From NCBI RefSeq assembly GCF_023715145.1, contig NZ_JAMBNP010000020.1, forward strand, positions 1 to 64,000: a DNA stretch of 64,000 nt, in the 5' to 3' direction. The notes below the pieces were generated by a model. That model was not told the origin of the DNA. It ran no database searches and was given only the letters and a program-made list of their open reading frames with translations. This DNA comes from Paenibacillus glycanilyticus (GTDB taxonomy: Bacteria > Bacillota > Bacilli > Paenibacillales > Paenibacillaceae). Every line of letters starts with the position of its first letter. Within the stretch, counting starts at the first letter, position 1. Below, piece after piece: positions 16,791 to 24,251 of this stretch. The translations under genes and the position numbers were made by a program.

Positions 16791-17291
16791 TTGAACAGTA
16801 ATGAACAGGAATATGCAAGCATCACAGAAAAAGCGGCTAAGGACAACGGTGGGGCAGGAGCGGGGCTTCTCTTCCACCCGCCTGCCAAGAAGACGCAGCT
16901 CATTAATCCGGTTGTGCTCGCTTATGTGGGAGACAGCGTGTTTGAGCTGCTGGTCAGGCAGTACCTGGTATCGCTTCCTAACCATAAATCGCATCATCTT
17001 CATCGGGAAGCGACCAAGATCGTATCCGCGAAAGCCCAGCGCAAGCTGCTGGAGAAATGGCAGCCGCTGCTGACGGAAGAGGAAGCGGATATCGTAAGAC
17101 GCGGCCGCAATACCAAATCCGGGGCTCCGCCGAAGAATGCGGATCCGGCCGATTACCGGCAGGCCACTGCGCTGGAATGTCTGGTGGGCTATTTGTATTA
17201 CGAGGAGAGGATTGAACGTCTGCATGAATTGTTTGCGGCGGCAATTGCTCCGTCAACGGGAGAACAGCAGGAAGAGGAGGGACAAGCGTGA
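16791..17291 (+). CDS. mrnC: Mini-ribonuclease III (23S rRNA maturation)
   Basis: MrnC cuts the double-stranded stalk that yields mature 23S rRNA. The 166-residue product has an RNase III catalytic domain (AYVGDSVFELLVRQYL; later RGRNTKSGAPPKN and ALECLVGYLYYEER) but no dsRNA-binding domain, the mark of the Mini-III class. The start is TTG 16791 behind GGAGG (16776-16780). A further upstream ATG would overlap cysS and add 17 unusual residues. The last bases overlap the rlmB GTG start. An N-terminal extension of about 35 residues before the catalytic fold is longer than in B. subtilis. Confidence 0.93.
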   Translation: MNSNEQEYASITEKAAKDNGGAGAGLLFHPPAKKTQLINPVVLAYVGDSVFELLVRQYLVSLPNHKSHHLHREATKIVSAKAQRKLLEKWQPLLTEEEADIVRRGRNTKSGAPPKNADPADYRQATALECLVGYLYYEERIERLHELFAAAIAPSTGEQQEEEGQA

Positions 17292-18043
17292 CTGAACGTT
17301 ACAACCAAGAAGAAATGATTGCCGGCAAGCATCCTGTCATGGAGGCGCTTCGTTCCGGACGCGATATTAACAAAATCTGGATCGCCGAGGGCGCGCAGAA
17401 GAGCCTGACCCAGCCGATCGTAGCCGAAGCCAAGCAGCACGGCGTTATCGTCCAATTTGTGGACAAGCGCAAGCTGGATACGATGGTGGAAGGCGTACAG
17501 CATCAAGGCGTTGTTGCTCAGGCGGCTGCTTTTGCTTATGCAGAGGTTGAGGATCTGCTGGCAAAAGCACGCGAACTGAACGAAACGCCGTTCCTGCTTA
17601 TTCTCGACGAGATTGAAGATCCGCATAACCTGGGTTCTATCCTGCGTACGGCGGAGTGCACCGGCGTACACGGGGTTATCATTCCGAAGCGCCGTTCGGT
17701 TGGGCTGACCGCAACCGTGCTGAAGACGTCGGCTGGCGCGGCAGAGCATGTGCCCGTAGCACGCGTGACGAACCTGGCGCAGACGATCGATCGCCTGAAG
17801 GAAGAAGGCGTGTGGGTAGCAGGCACGGATGTCAGCGCGCCGCAGGATGTGTATAGAACGAAGTTTGATTTGCCGCTTGCGATTGTAATCGGGAATGAAG
17901 GCAAGGGAATGGGCCGCCTGATTAAGGAAAAATGCGATTTTCTGGTGAAGCTGCCGATGCATGGCCGGCTTAATTCCTTGAACGCCTCCGTTGCGGCGGG
18001 CGTATTGATGTACGAAGTGGTCAGGCAGCGCCGGAGTGTATAG
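17288..18043 (+). CDS. rlmB: 23S rRNA 2'-O-ribose guanosine methyltransferase (RlmB, SpoU family)
   Basis: The 251-residue SPOUT-superfamily enzyme transfers methyl from S-adenosylmethionine to a ribose 2'-OH in 23S rRNA (the E. coli orthologue modifies G2251). It has an N-terminal L30e-like RNA-binding part (about 1-80) and a knotted catalytic domain with DEIEDPHNLGSILRTAE, IGNEGKGM and SLNASVAAG. The start is GTG with a GTGA overlap with mrnC, so two 23S-maturation enzymes are coupled. The exact target in this organism is inferred. Confidence 0.93.
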   Translation: MTERYNQEEMIAGKHPVMEALRSGRDINKIWIAEGAQKSLTQPIVAEAKQHGVIVQFVDKRKLDTMVEGVQHQGVVAQAAAFAYAEVEDLLAKARELNETPFLLILDEIEDPHNLGSILRTAECTGVHGVIIPKRRSVGLTATVLKTSAGAAEHVPVARVTNLAQTIDRLKEEGVWVAGTDVSAPQDVYRTKFDLPLAIVIGNEGKGMGRLIKEKCDFLVKLPMHGRLNSLNASVAAGVLMYEVVRQRRSV

Positions 18044-18046
18044 CCG

Positions 18047-18568
18047 ATGAACCGGCGCAATGATATTTTGCTGGTGGACGGCTATAATATGATCGGCGCC
18101 TGGCCTATGCTTGAGAAGTTGAAGGAAATTGACCTGGAGGAAGCTCGGGACAAGCTGCTCGATATGCTGGCGGATTACCAGGGCTTCTCGGGCATGACGG
18201 TTTACGTTGTTTTTGATGCTCATCAGGTGCCCGGATTAGGCGCCACCTACCGGCATCACAAGCTGACGATTGTGTATACGAAAGAAAAGGAAACGGCGGA
18301 TGAATGCATCGAGCGTCTGGTCAGCGAGCTGATGGCAAGACGCCGCAATGTATTTGTCGCCACCTCCGATCTTGTCGAGCAGCATGTGGCGTTTGGCAAG
18401 GGAGCCCTTCGTCTGTCGGCTCGCGAGCTTCTCATTAATATCCAGCAGAACCGCAAGGCAATCGAGCTAACTCTGCGGGAAGAGACGCCAGGCAAGCGCA
18501 ATACGCTCGGCGGAAATCTCAGTCTCGAGGTGCAGACTAAGCTGGAGCGCCTGCGCCGAGGCAAATAG
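18047..18568 (+). CDS. rae1: Rae1 (YacP), ribosome-associated NYN-domain endoribonuclease
   Basis: The B. subtilis orthologue cleaves certain mRNAs in the ribosomal A site in a translation-dependent way. The 173-residue product has a PIN-like NYN fold with acidic residues in ILLVDGYNMIG and VYVVFDAHQ, then TADECIERLV and the FVATSDL segment. The C-terminal basic helix may contact rRNA. It starts three bases after the rlmB stop. It is probably the last gene of the cysE operon. Confidence 0.9.
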   Translation: MNRRNDILLVDGYNMIGAWPMLEKLKEIDLEEARDKLLDMLADYQGFSGMTVYVVFDAHQVPGLGATYRHHKLTIVYTKEKETADECIERLVSELMARRRNVFVATSDLVEQHVAFGKGALRLSARELLINIQQNRKAIELTLREETPGKRNTLGGNLSLEVQTKLERLRRGK

Positions 18569-18633
18569 ATTCATTTTCATCCATAAAATTACAGAATTTC
18601 TATTAAAACGACTCTCTCGAATCGGCAAATCGG

Positions 18634-18663
18634 TTGACGGTGTAAGATTACATAATGTATACT
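18634..18663 (+). promoter_or_regulatory. sigH promoter
   Basis: TTGACG (18634-18639) and TATACT (18658-18663) with an 18-bp spacer. The leader to the sigH GTG is about 130 nt. Confidence 0.65.
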
Positions 18664-18797
18664 GACTCTATATTTAGTGACGAGAACGGCGGTTTTATCG
18701 TTATTTTGTCTTGTTTGGATCGTTGTGGCGGGGAGCCATGGTGATGGATTGCATATGAATCTAGCGGCGTACGCCTTGCAGGCCGGAGGGATAGTTC

Positions 18798-19448
18798 GTG
18801 AGCATCGACCTCAAAAAATGGAGTACGCTTGAGTATGACTGCAGTTCTGACGAGGATATCGTAGAAGCGGTTCGAAACGGCGATAGTCTGGCTCTTGAAT
18901 ATTTGATCAACAAATATAAGAACTTTGTCCGTGCCAAGGCGCGTTCATACTTCCTTATCGGAGCCGATCGGGAAGATATCGTGCAGGAAGGCATGATCGG
19001 ACTCTATAAATCTATCCGCGACTTTAAAGGGGACAAGCTTGCGAGCTTTAAGGCCTTTGCTGAGTTATGCATTACGCGGCAGATCATTACGGCTATCAAG
19101 ACGGCTACTCGTCAGAAGCATATTCCGCTTAATTCCTATGTTTCGTTGGATAAGCCGATTTATGACGAAGACTCTGACCGTACCTTGCTTGATGTAATAT
19201 GCGGCACTCGGGTGTCTGATCCCGAGGAGCTTATTATTAATCAGGAAGAATTTGTCGGTCTCGAGGACAAGATGTCCGAGATATTGAGCGATCTGGAGCG
19301 GAAAGTGCTGATGCTTTATTTGGACGGCAGGTCCTATCAGGAAATTGCGGTTGACCTCGACAGGCATGTGAAGTCGATTGACAATGCCCTGCAGCGCGTA
19401 AAGCGCAAGCTGGAGCGATATCTGGAAGTCCGGGATCTTAGTGGATAA
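18798..19448 (+). CDS. sigH: RNA polymerase sigma-H, sporulation onset factor
   Basis: SigH directs transcription of early sporulation and competence genes such as spo0A and spo0F. The 216-residue product has sigma-70 region 2 (LIGADREDIVQEGMIGLYKS), the conserved FAELCITRQIITAIKTATRQKH block, and region 4 (YQEIAVDLDRHVKSIDNALQR). It is very close to the B. subtilis protein from about residue 20 on, with a different N-terminal 20. The start is GTG behind GGAGGG. It has its own promoter and a strong terminator. Confidence 0.96.
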   Translation: MSIDLKKWSTLEYDCSSDEDIVEAVRNGDSLALEYLINKYKNFVRAKARSYFLIGADREDIVQEGMIGLYKSIRDFKGDKLASFKAFAELCITRQIITAIKTATRQKHIPLNSYVSLDKPIYDEDSDRTLLDVICGTRVSDPEELIINQEEFVGLEDKMSEILSDLERKVLMLYLDGRSYQEIAVDLDRHVKSIDNALQRVKRKLERYLEVRDLSG

Positions 19449-19483
19449 GGCTATCAATCTCTATGGAATCGGTAGAGTCGAAT

Positions 19484-19537
19484 ATGAGCTGTTTTTCGCC
19501 GGGCAATTGGCCAGCGGCGGAGAACAGCTCATTTTTT
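19484..19537 (+). terminator. sigH terminator
   Basis: Positions 19484-19500 (ATGAGCTGTT...CGCC) pair with 19515-19531 (GGCG...AACAGCTCAT), followed by TTTTTT. The long stem with T-tract ends the sigH transcript. Confidence 0.88.
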
Positions 19538-19810
19538 AAATATAGGGACGGGCCGCTGTTGACGCTTAAGTTTAAAAAAGCGGGAATTGTGACGATAATG
19601 GTAGAGACGAGCGTCCAGGTGTCGCCATATTTCCATAATATTCGCTACGGTCCAACCTATGTTTCCATTGACATTGGAATAGGCCGTGTGATAAATTGTT
19701 TTAGGTAGGCCTTGATGTAAGGCTTTGTTTTGTATTGGGGCCGTAGTTGCAATGTCATAGTACATATGGCGTTGTGAACCGTTATTTAGCAGTTCGGGAG
19801 GTGTAATTCA
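19538..19810 (+). other. Region upstream of rpmG
   Basis: About 270 nt with no credible gene. Apart from the promoter at 19668-19695 and the rpmG ribosome site near 19797, I see nothing definite. Confidence 0.5.
19668..19695 (+). promoter_or_regulatory. rpmG-secE-nusG promoter (extended -10)
   Basis: TTGACA (19668-19673), a 16-bp spacer and GATAAA (19690-19695) preceded by TGT, an extended -10 element. Confidence 0.7.
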
Positions 19811-19960
19811 ATGCGGGTAATAATCACGTTGGCATGCACAAACTGCAAACAGAGAAACTATGCGAGCAGCAAGAACAAACGCAATCACCCCGACCGCATC
19901 GAGTTGAAGAAGTTTTGCAAGTTCTGTAACGAGCAGACTCCTCATCGCGAGACGAGATAG
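19811..19960 (+). CDS. rpmG: 50S ribosomal protein L33, zinc type
   Basis: L33 sits near the E site of the large subunit. The 49-residue product starts MRVIITLACTNCKQRNY behind GGGAGGTG. It has two CxxC pairs (Cys9/12 and Cys36/39), so it is the zinc-binding form; Bacilli often carry a zinc-free paralogue elsewhere for zinc starvation. It is the first gene of the rpmG-secE-nusG block. Confidence 0.95.
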   Translation: MRVIITLACTNCKQRNYASSKNKRNHPDRIELKKFCKFCNEQTPHRETR

Positions 19961-19977
19961 TCATTGGAGGTGTTGAC

Positions 19978-20187
19978 GTGGCATTTTTGGCTAAACTGAA
20001 GCAAAGCTTCGGAACAACGTTTAGTTTCTTTGCCGACAGCTGGGCAGAACTTAAGAAAGTTCGCTGGCCAAACCGTAAAGAGTTGACAAGCTATTCGATC
20101 GTCGTGCTACTTACGATCGCGTTTGTGACGATTTACTTTTGGCTTCTTGACATCGGGATCTCGTCTCTAGTTAATCTGATTGTTTAA
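19978..20187 (+). CDS. secE: SecE, preprotein translocase subunit
   Basis: SecE clamps SecY in the Sec translocon. The 69-residue product has an amphipathic helix with the family motif ELKKVRWPNRKEL (about 25-37) and one C-terminal membrane helix (about 42-66), the short single-span Gram-positive form. The start is GTG behind GGAGG. SecY is 29 kb away at 49312. Confidence 0.95.
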   Translation: MAFLAKLKQSFGTTFSFFADSWAELKKVRWPNRKELTSYSIVVLLTIAFVTIYFWLLDIGISSLVNLIV

Positions 20188-20210
20188 GAAGGGTCCAAAG
20201 GTGGATTGGA

Positions 20211-20744
20211 ATGGAAAAAAGATGGTATGTCGTACACACTTACGCCGGTTATGAGAACAAAGTGAAAGCCAATTTGGAGCGTCGCCTCGAATCGATGGGC
20301 ATGGAAGATAAAATCTTTCGCGTTCTGGTTCCGATGGAAGAAGAAGTGGTAGAGAAGGACGGTAAGAAAAAAACTGTTCAACGTAAAGTCTACCCCGGCT
20401 ACGTCCTCGTGGAGATGGTTCAAACTGACGATTCATGGTATGTTGTTCGCAATACGCCGGGCGTCACAGGATTTGTAGGGTCAACCGGTTCTGGTTCCAA
20501 GCCAATCGCGCTTATGCCAGACGAAGTGGAACAGATTCTGAAGCATATGGGCATGGAAGAGCCTAAGCCGAAGATTGAATTCGACCTGAAGGAAACCGTG
20601 CGCGTCAAAGTAGGCCCTTTCGCAGATTTCGTTGGAACAGTAGAAGAGATTCTGCTCGACAAATCGAAGCTTAAGGTACATGTCAACATGTTTGGCAGGG
20701 AAACCCCTCTTGAGTTGGATTACACTCAAGTGGAGAAGATTTAA
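20211..20744 (+). CDS. nusG: NusG transcription antitermination/pausing factor
   Basis: NusG binds the RNA polymerase clamp; in Bacillus it promotes pausing and couples transcription with translation. The 177-residue product has an NGN domain (RWYVVHTYAGYENKVK, about 1-115) and a C-terminal KOW domain (about 122-175, VKVGPFADFVGTVEEI). It is the last gene before the rplKAJL cluster. Confidence 0.97.
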   Translation: MEKRWYVVHTYAGYENKVKANLERRLESMGMEDKIFRVLVPMEEEVVEKDGKKKTVQRKVYPGYVLVEMVQTDDSWYVVRNTPGVTGFVGSTGSGSKPIALMPDEVEQILKHMGMEEPKPKIEFDLKETVRVKVGPFADFVGTVEEILLDKSKLKVHVNMFGRETPLELDYTQVEKI

Positions 20745-20791
20745 TATCCGGTTTCTGAGTTTGGGATTACCAGTGTAAGGAGGTGTAAGTC

Positions 20792-21217
20792 ATGGCAAAA
20801 AAGGTTATCAAAATGGTCAAACTGCAAGTTCCTGCAGGTAAAGCTAATCCGGCTCCGCCGATTGGTCCAGCACTTGGTCAAGCAGGCGTTAACATTATGG
20901 CGTTCTGTAAAGAATTCAATGCTCGTACCGCAGATCAAGCGGGATTGATTATCCCGGTTGTTATCACAGTGTTTGAGGACCGTTCCTTCACTTTCGAAAC
21001 GAAAACTCCACCGGCAGCAGTATTGCTCCGCGTTGCAGCAGGTATCGAAAAAGGATCCGGCGAACCAAACAAAAAGAAAGTTGCTACAGTTAACCGCGCG
21101 AAAGTTCGTGAAATTGCTGAGCAAAAAATGCCTGACCTGAATGCAGCTTCCGTTGAAGCAGCAATGCTTATGATTGAAGGCACTGCACGCAGCATGGGTG
21201 TAACTATCGTTGACTAA
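20792..21217 (+). CDS. rplK: 50S ribosomal protein L11
   Basis: L11 forms the GTPase-associated centre with L10-L12 and 23S rRNA, the site of thiopeptide binding and of the stringent-response sensor. The 141-residue product has the usual two domains: the proline-rich N-terminal part (PAGKANPAPPIGPALGQAGVNI) and the C-terminal rRNA-binding part (about 75-141). The start follows AAGGAGGTG. Confidence 0.97.
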   Translation: MAKKVIKMVKLQVPAGKANPAPPIGPALGQAGVNIMAFCKEFNARTADQAGLIIPVVITVFEDRSFTFETKTPPAAVLLRVAAGIEKGSGEPNKKKVATVNRAKVREIAEQKMPDLNAASVEAAMLMIEGTARSMGVTIVD

Positions 21218-21350
21218 TTGTGCCGTCTGGCCGCTTGCGGTCAGTTAGCACAAGGGCAGCCGTTGCGGCATAGCCCAAGCGGAGCTTAGGCTTCGTTAGT
21301 GGGAGGAGTCCCATAAGGGGAATTTTCCGCTATAACCACAAAGGAGGAGA
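21218..21350 (+). promoter_or_regulatory. Structured rplK-rplA intercistronic leader (possible L1 site)
   Basis: A 139-nt gap with strong potential RNA structure. TTGTGC (21218-21223) pairs with GCACAA (21248-21253) around an inner GC stem. GGGC...GCCC closes a second hairpin at 21254-21276. AGCGGA (21278-21283) pairs with TCCGCT (21326-21331), enclosing TGGGA...TCCCA. L1 autoregulation through mRNA near rplK-rplA is known in other bacteria; whether this is such a site is inferred. Confidence 0.45.
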
Positions 21351-21356
21351 ACTCAA

Positions 21357-22049
21357 ATGGCTAAACACGGCAAGAAGTATGTGGAAGCAGCTAAGCTGAT
21401 CAACAGCGAAGCTACTTACGAGTCTTTCGAAGCTATCGAGCTGGTAAAGAAAGCCGCTACAGCAAAATTCGACGAGTCCGTTGAAGTAGCTGTACGTCTG
21501 GGCGTTGACCCTCGTAAACAAGACCAAGCGGTTCGTGGCGTTGTTGTACTTCCGCATGGTACTGGTAAAACTAAACGCGTTCTCGTATTCGCAAAAGGCG
21601 AAAAAGCAAAAGAAGCGGAAGCTGCTGGCGCTGATTTCGTAGGCGATGCGGACATGATCAACAAAATCCAACAAGGCTGGTTCGAATTCGACGTCTGCGT
21701 AGCAACGCCGGACATGATGGCTGAAGTTGGTAAACTGGGTCGTATCCTCGGCGGTAAAGGCCTTATGCCTAACCCTAAAGCGGGTACGGTAACATTCGAC
21801 GTTACTAAAGCTGTTCAAGAAATCAAAGCTGGTAAAATCGAATACCGTCTGGATAAAGCAGGTCAAATCCATGCTCCAATCGGCAAGGTTTCCTTCGACG
21901 CAGAGAAACTTAACGAAAACCTTAAGTCTCTGATCGATGCTCTGAACCGTGCTAAACCGGCAGCATCTAAAGGGGTTTACCTGAAAAACATCTCCGTTTC
22001 TTCGACAATGGGCCCTGGCGCTCGCGTCAACGTAGCGGCTTACCGCTAA
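21357..22049 (+). CDS. rplA: 50S ribosomal protein L1
   Basis: L1 forms the mobile stalk that helps release deacylated tRNA from the E site. The 230-residue product has the two-domain L1 fold and the signature GKGLMPNPKAGTV near residues 130-150. The usual length is about 230. The ATG follows AAAGGAGGAG. Confidence 0.97.
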   Translation: MAKHGKKYVEAAKLINSEATYESFEAIELVKKAATAKFDESVEVAVRLGVDPRKQDQAVRGVVVLPHGTGKTKRVLVFAKGEKAKEAEAAGADFVGDADMINKIQQGWFEFDVCVATPDMMAEVGKLGRILGGKGLMPNPKAGTVTFDVTKAVQEIKAGKIEYRLDKAGQIHAPIGKVSFDAEKLNENLKSLIDALNRAKPAASKGVYLKNISVSSTMGPGARVNVAAYR

Positions 22050-22083
22050 GTTCAAACAAGAACGGAATTAAATTCGAATACGC

Positions 22084-22208
22084 ATACCGTAGACAGTAGG
22101 TGCCGGAAGGCTTAATCTCCTACCGAGGTGTTATGATAAAACGGCTGCGCGTGATTAACTTCACGGCAGCGATATATCATGGCCTTCGCAGTCGCTGTGG
22201 AGGCCTTT
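22084..22208 (+). promoter_or_regulatory. L10 ribosomal protein leader with terminator
   Basis: The sequence from CCGTAGACAGTAGGTGCC to CTCCTACCGAGGTG (22088-22129) matches the Firmicutes L10 leader: CAGTAGG...CCTACC helices with the kinked internal loop that mimics the rRNA site of the L10-L12 complex. It is followed by a terminator hairpin, GGCCTTCGCAG (22181-22191) with CTGTGGAGGCC (22195-22205), then TTTCT. Excess L10-L12 should bind and favour termination before rplJ. Confidence 0.88.
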
Positions 22209-22278
22209 CTCATGCTCTCTAAGCAGAGGAAGCTCGTCATGTTAACGGAATGTACAAATATTACGGGAGGTGTACGTT

Positions 22279-22779
22279 TTGGCAAACGCAAAAATCATCC
22301 AAGAGAAACAACAGGCGGTTGAAGTAATCACGGCGAAACTTCGTGAGAGCTCCAGCACTGTCGTTGCTGATTATCGCGGATTGAACGTTGCGCAAGTAAC
22401 TGAACTTCGTAAACAGCTTCGTGAAGCTGGCATCGAGTTCCAAGTACTGAAAAACTCGCTCGTTCGCCGTGCGACTGAATCTGCGGAATTGACAGAACTG
22501 AACAGCATTTTGGTTGGTCCTACAGCCATTGCTTTCAGTGTTGATGATGCTGTAGCACCAGCGAAAATCTTGAACGATTTCGCTAAAAAGAATGACGCTC
22601 TGAAACTTAAAGGCGGCGTTGTTGAAGGTAAAGTAGTAGGTGCGGAAGAGATCAAAGCGCTGGCGGAACTTCCGTCCCGCGAAGGCTTGCTCTCCATGCT
22701 CCTCAGCGTTCTGCAAGCTCCAATGCGCAACTTCGCGCTTGCGGTTAAAGCAGTTGGCGAGCAAAAAGAATCAGCTTAA
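22279..22779 (+). CDS. rplJ: 50S ribosomal protein L10
   Basis: L10 anchors the L7/L12 dimers to 23S rRNA and is the autoregulator of the leader upstream. The 166-residue product (MANAKIIQEKQQAV) has the globular rRNA-binding domain with VADYRGLNVAQVTELRKQLR and a C-terminal helix that binds L12. TTG 22279 lies eight bases after GGGAGG; the GTG at 22270 overlaps that site and was rejected. Confidence 0.96.
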   Translation: MANAKIIQEKQQAVEVITAKLRESSSTVVADYRGLNVAQVTELRKQLREAGIEFQVLKNSLVRRATESAELTELNSILVGPTAIAFSVDDAVAPAKILNDFAKKNDALKLKGGVVEGKVVGAEEIKALAELPSREGLLSMLLSVLQAPMRNFALAVKAVGEQKESA

Positions 22780-22872
22780 TATTAGCTGTTGCATAACCCA
22801 TGTTCGAACTGCTGATCTTCCTTGGAAGGCAGCATAAACCAAAAAAATTAAACCACTTTCGGAGGTATAACC

Positions 22873-23232
22873 ATGTCTAAAGAGCAAATCTTAGAAGCGA
22901 TTAAAGTTATGACTGTTCTTGAACTGAACGATCTTGTTAAAGCAATCGAAGAAGAATTCGGCGTTACAGCTGCTGCACCAGTTGCAGTTGTTGCTGGCGG
23001 CGCAGCAGAAGTTGCTGAGCAAACTGAATTCGACGTTATCCTTAACAACGCTGGCGCATCGAAAATCAACGTAATCAAAGTGGTTCGCGAAATCACAGGT
23101 CTTGGCCTGAAAGAAGCGAAAGACCTGGTTGACGGCGCTCCTAAACCAATCAAAGAAAAAGTAGCTAAAGAAGAAGCGGAAGCTGTTAAAGCTAAGCTTG
23201 AAGAAGCTGGCGCTGCTGTAGAAGTGAAGTAA
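22873..23232 (+). CDS. rplL: 50S ribosomal protein L7/L12
   Basis: L7/L12 is the flexible stalk protein that recruits translation factors and stimulates their GTPase. The 119-residue acidic product has an N-terminal dimerisation helix (about 1-30), an Ala/Val-rich hinge (about 35-50) and the conserved C-terminal factor-binding domain (KINVIKVVREITGLGLKEAK). The ATG follows GGAGG. Confidence 0.97.
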   Translation: MSKEQILEAIKVMTVLELNDLVKAIEEEFGVTAAAPVAVVAGGAAEVAEQTEFDVILNNAGASKINVIKVVREITGLGLKEAKDLVDGAPKPIKEKVAKEEAEAVKAKLEEAGAAVEVK

Positions 23233-23257
23233 TTTCGCTTCAAGCTATAATAACGGG

Positions 23258-23290
23258 CCCCTTGAAACGTCACGTTTCAAGGGGTTCGTT
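23258..23290 (+). terminator. Hairpin after rplL (terminator or attenuator)
   Basis: CCCCTTGAAACGT (23258-23270) pairs perfectly with ACGTTTCAAGGGG (23272-23284). Only TTCGTT follows, so termination may be partial, letting some transcription into the methyltransferase gene and rpoB. Confidence 0.65.
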
Positions 23291-23333
23291 GCATGTTCAA
23301 GACTTGTAGAGCAAGAGGCAGGAGGCTAATAGA

Positions 23334-23936
23334 ATGTCGGACCACTATTACTCCCAAACACCGGGAGTGAAGCATGATAGGCAAATACATGAAGCAAAGC
23401 TTCGGGGATTCGCGCTGCGGTTTATGACGGATGCCGGCGTATTCTCGAAATCAGGCGTCGATTATGGCAGCCGCGTGCTGCTGGATGCGCTCGTTCTTGC
23501 GCCATCTGCTCAAGTGCTCGATGTCGGGTGCGGTTACGGGCCCATCGGATTAACTGCGGCGAAGCTTGCGCCGGAGGGGCATGTAACCATGATCGACATT
23601 AATGAGCGTGCGGTCGAGTTGTCGAAGGAGAATGCGAAGCTTAACGGAATTAGCAACGTAACCGTTTTACAAAGCGATATCTATGAAACTGTGAAAAATA
23701 ATCGTTATGACGTGATCTTGACCAACCCTCCTATACGCGCAGGCAAACAGGTTGTCCATCGTATATTTGAAGAGGGCTATGACCTATTAAATCCTGGCGG
23801 TAAGATGTGGGTTGTCATTCAGAAGAAGCAAGGAGCCCCATCGGCGGAAGCCAAGCTGGAGTCGCTTTTTGGCAATGTTGAAGAAGCAACGAAGGACAAG
23901 GGATACCGGATTTTTTTGGCAACAAAATCTAGTTGA
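23334..23936 (+). CDS. RsmC-like class I methyltransferase (YbxB family)
   Basis: The 200-residue Rossmann-fold protein has the SAM-binding motif VLDVGCGYGPIG (about 62-73), an acidic motif II (VTMIDINERAVEL), and the catalytic NPPIRAGK (about 131-138). That motif is shared with RsmC/RlmG, which methylate guanine N2 in rRNA. It occupies the same rplL-rpoB position as B. subtilis ybxB. An rRNA guanine-N2 target is probable; the position is not known. Confidence 0.88.
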   Translation: MSDHYYSQTPGVKHDRQIHEAKLRGFALRFMTDAGVFSKSGVDYGSRVLLDALVLAPSAQVLDVGCGYGPIGLTAAKLAPEGHVTMIDINERAVELSKENAKLNGISNVTVLQSDIYETVKNNRYDVILTNPPIRAGKQVVHRIFEEGYDLLNPGGKMWVVIQKKQGAPSAEAKLESLFGNVEEATKDKGYRIFLATKSS

Positions 23937-23937
23937 T

Positions 23938-24021
23938 GATTTAGTTGACTTGACTTTTTAGATATGGTAATATTATAAAATGTCAGCATTAAATTGGGCT
24001 CAATCTCTTTAGTCAACTAAA
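23938..24021 (+). promoter_or_regulatory. rpoB promoter with flanking inverted repeat
   Basis: TTGACT (23950-23955) and TATAAA (23974-23979), 18 bp apart, suggest a promoter for rpoBC. An 11-bp perfect inverted repeat (23940-23950 and 24011-24021, TTTAGTTGACT/AGTCAACTAAA) brackets it: the left arm abuts the -35 element and the right arm lies about 30 bp past the expected start. A second TATAAT stands at 24073-24078 without a clear -35. Use as an operator is inference. Confidence 0.5.
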
Positions 24022-24251
24022 ATGTCAAGTGCGATTTTTGGCGCGGAATGCATATTACTTGCACATTTGACGTATAATGTTTACATTTTGGGCAAAATTA
24101 CTTGATATGGAACCATCGCGCCGCGCTGCGTTTGGTTGGCTGCCGGAACACGCTCTTTTTTCGAACTATTCGATAAGGGCTTTTCTTTATTTAAAGTTAG
24201 TGACGCAGTAGATATCGATGCTGTGAGACAGACATGAGGGGTGAGGTTAAG

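Noticed and set aside
19463..19708. An 81-codon open frame after sigH
   Set aside because: It reads through the sigH terminator and the rpmG promoter and has no good ribosome site.
23253..23290. Mobile-element end repeat at the palindrome after rplL
   Set aside because: A one-base loop and 13-bp perfect stem look unusual, but the place directly after rplL fits a terminator or attenuator, and there is no second copy or target duplication in view.
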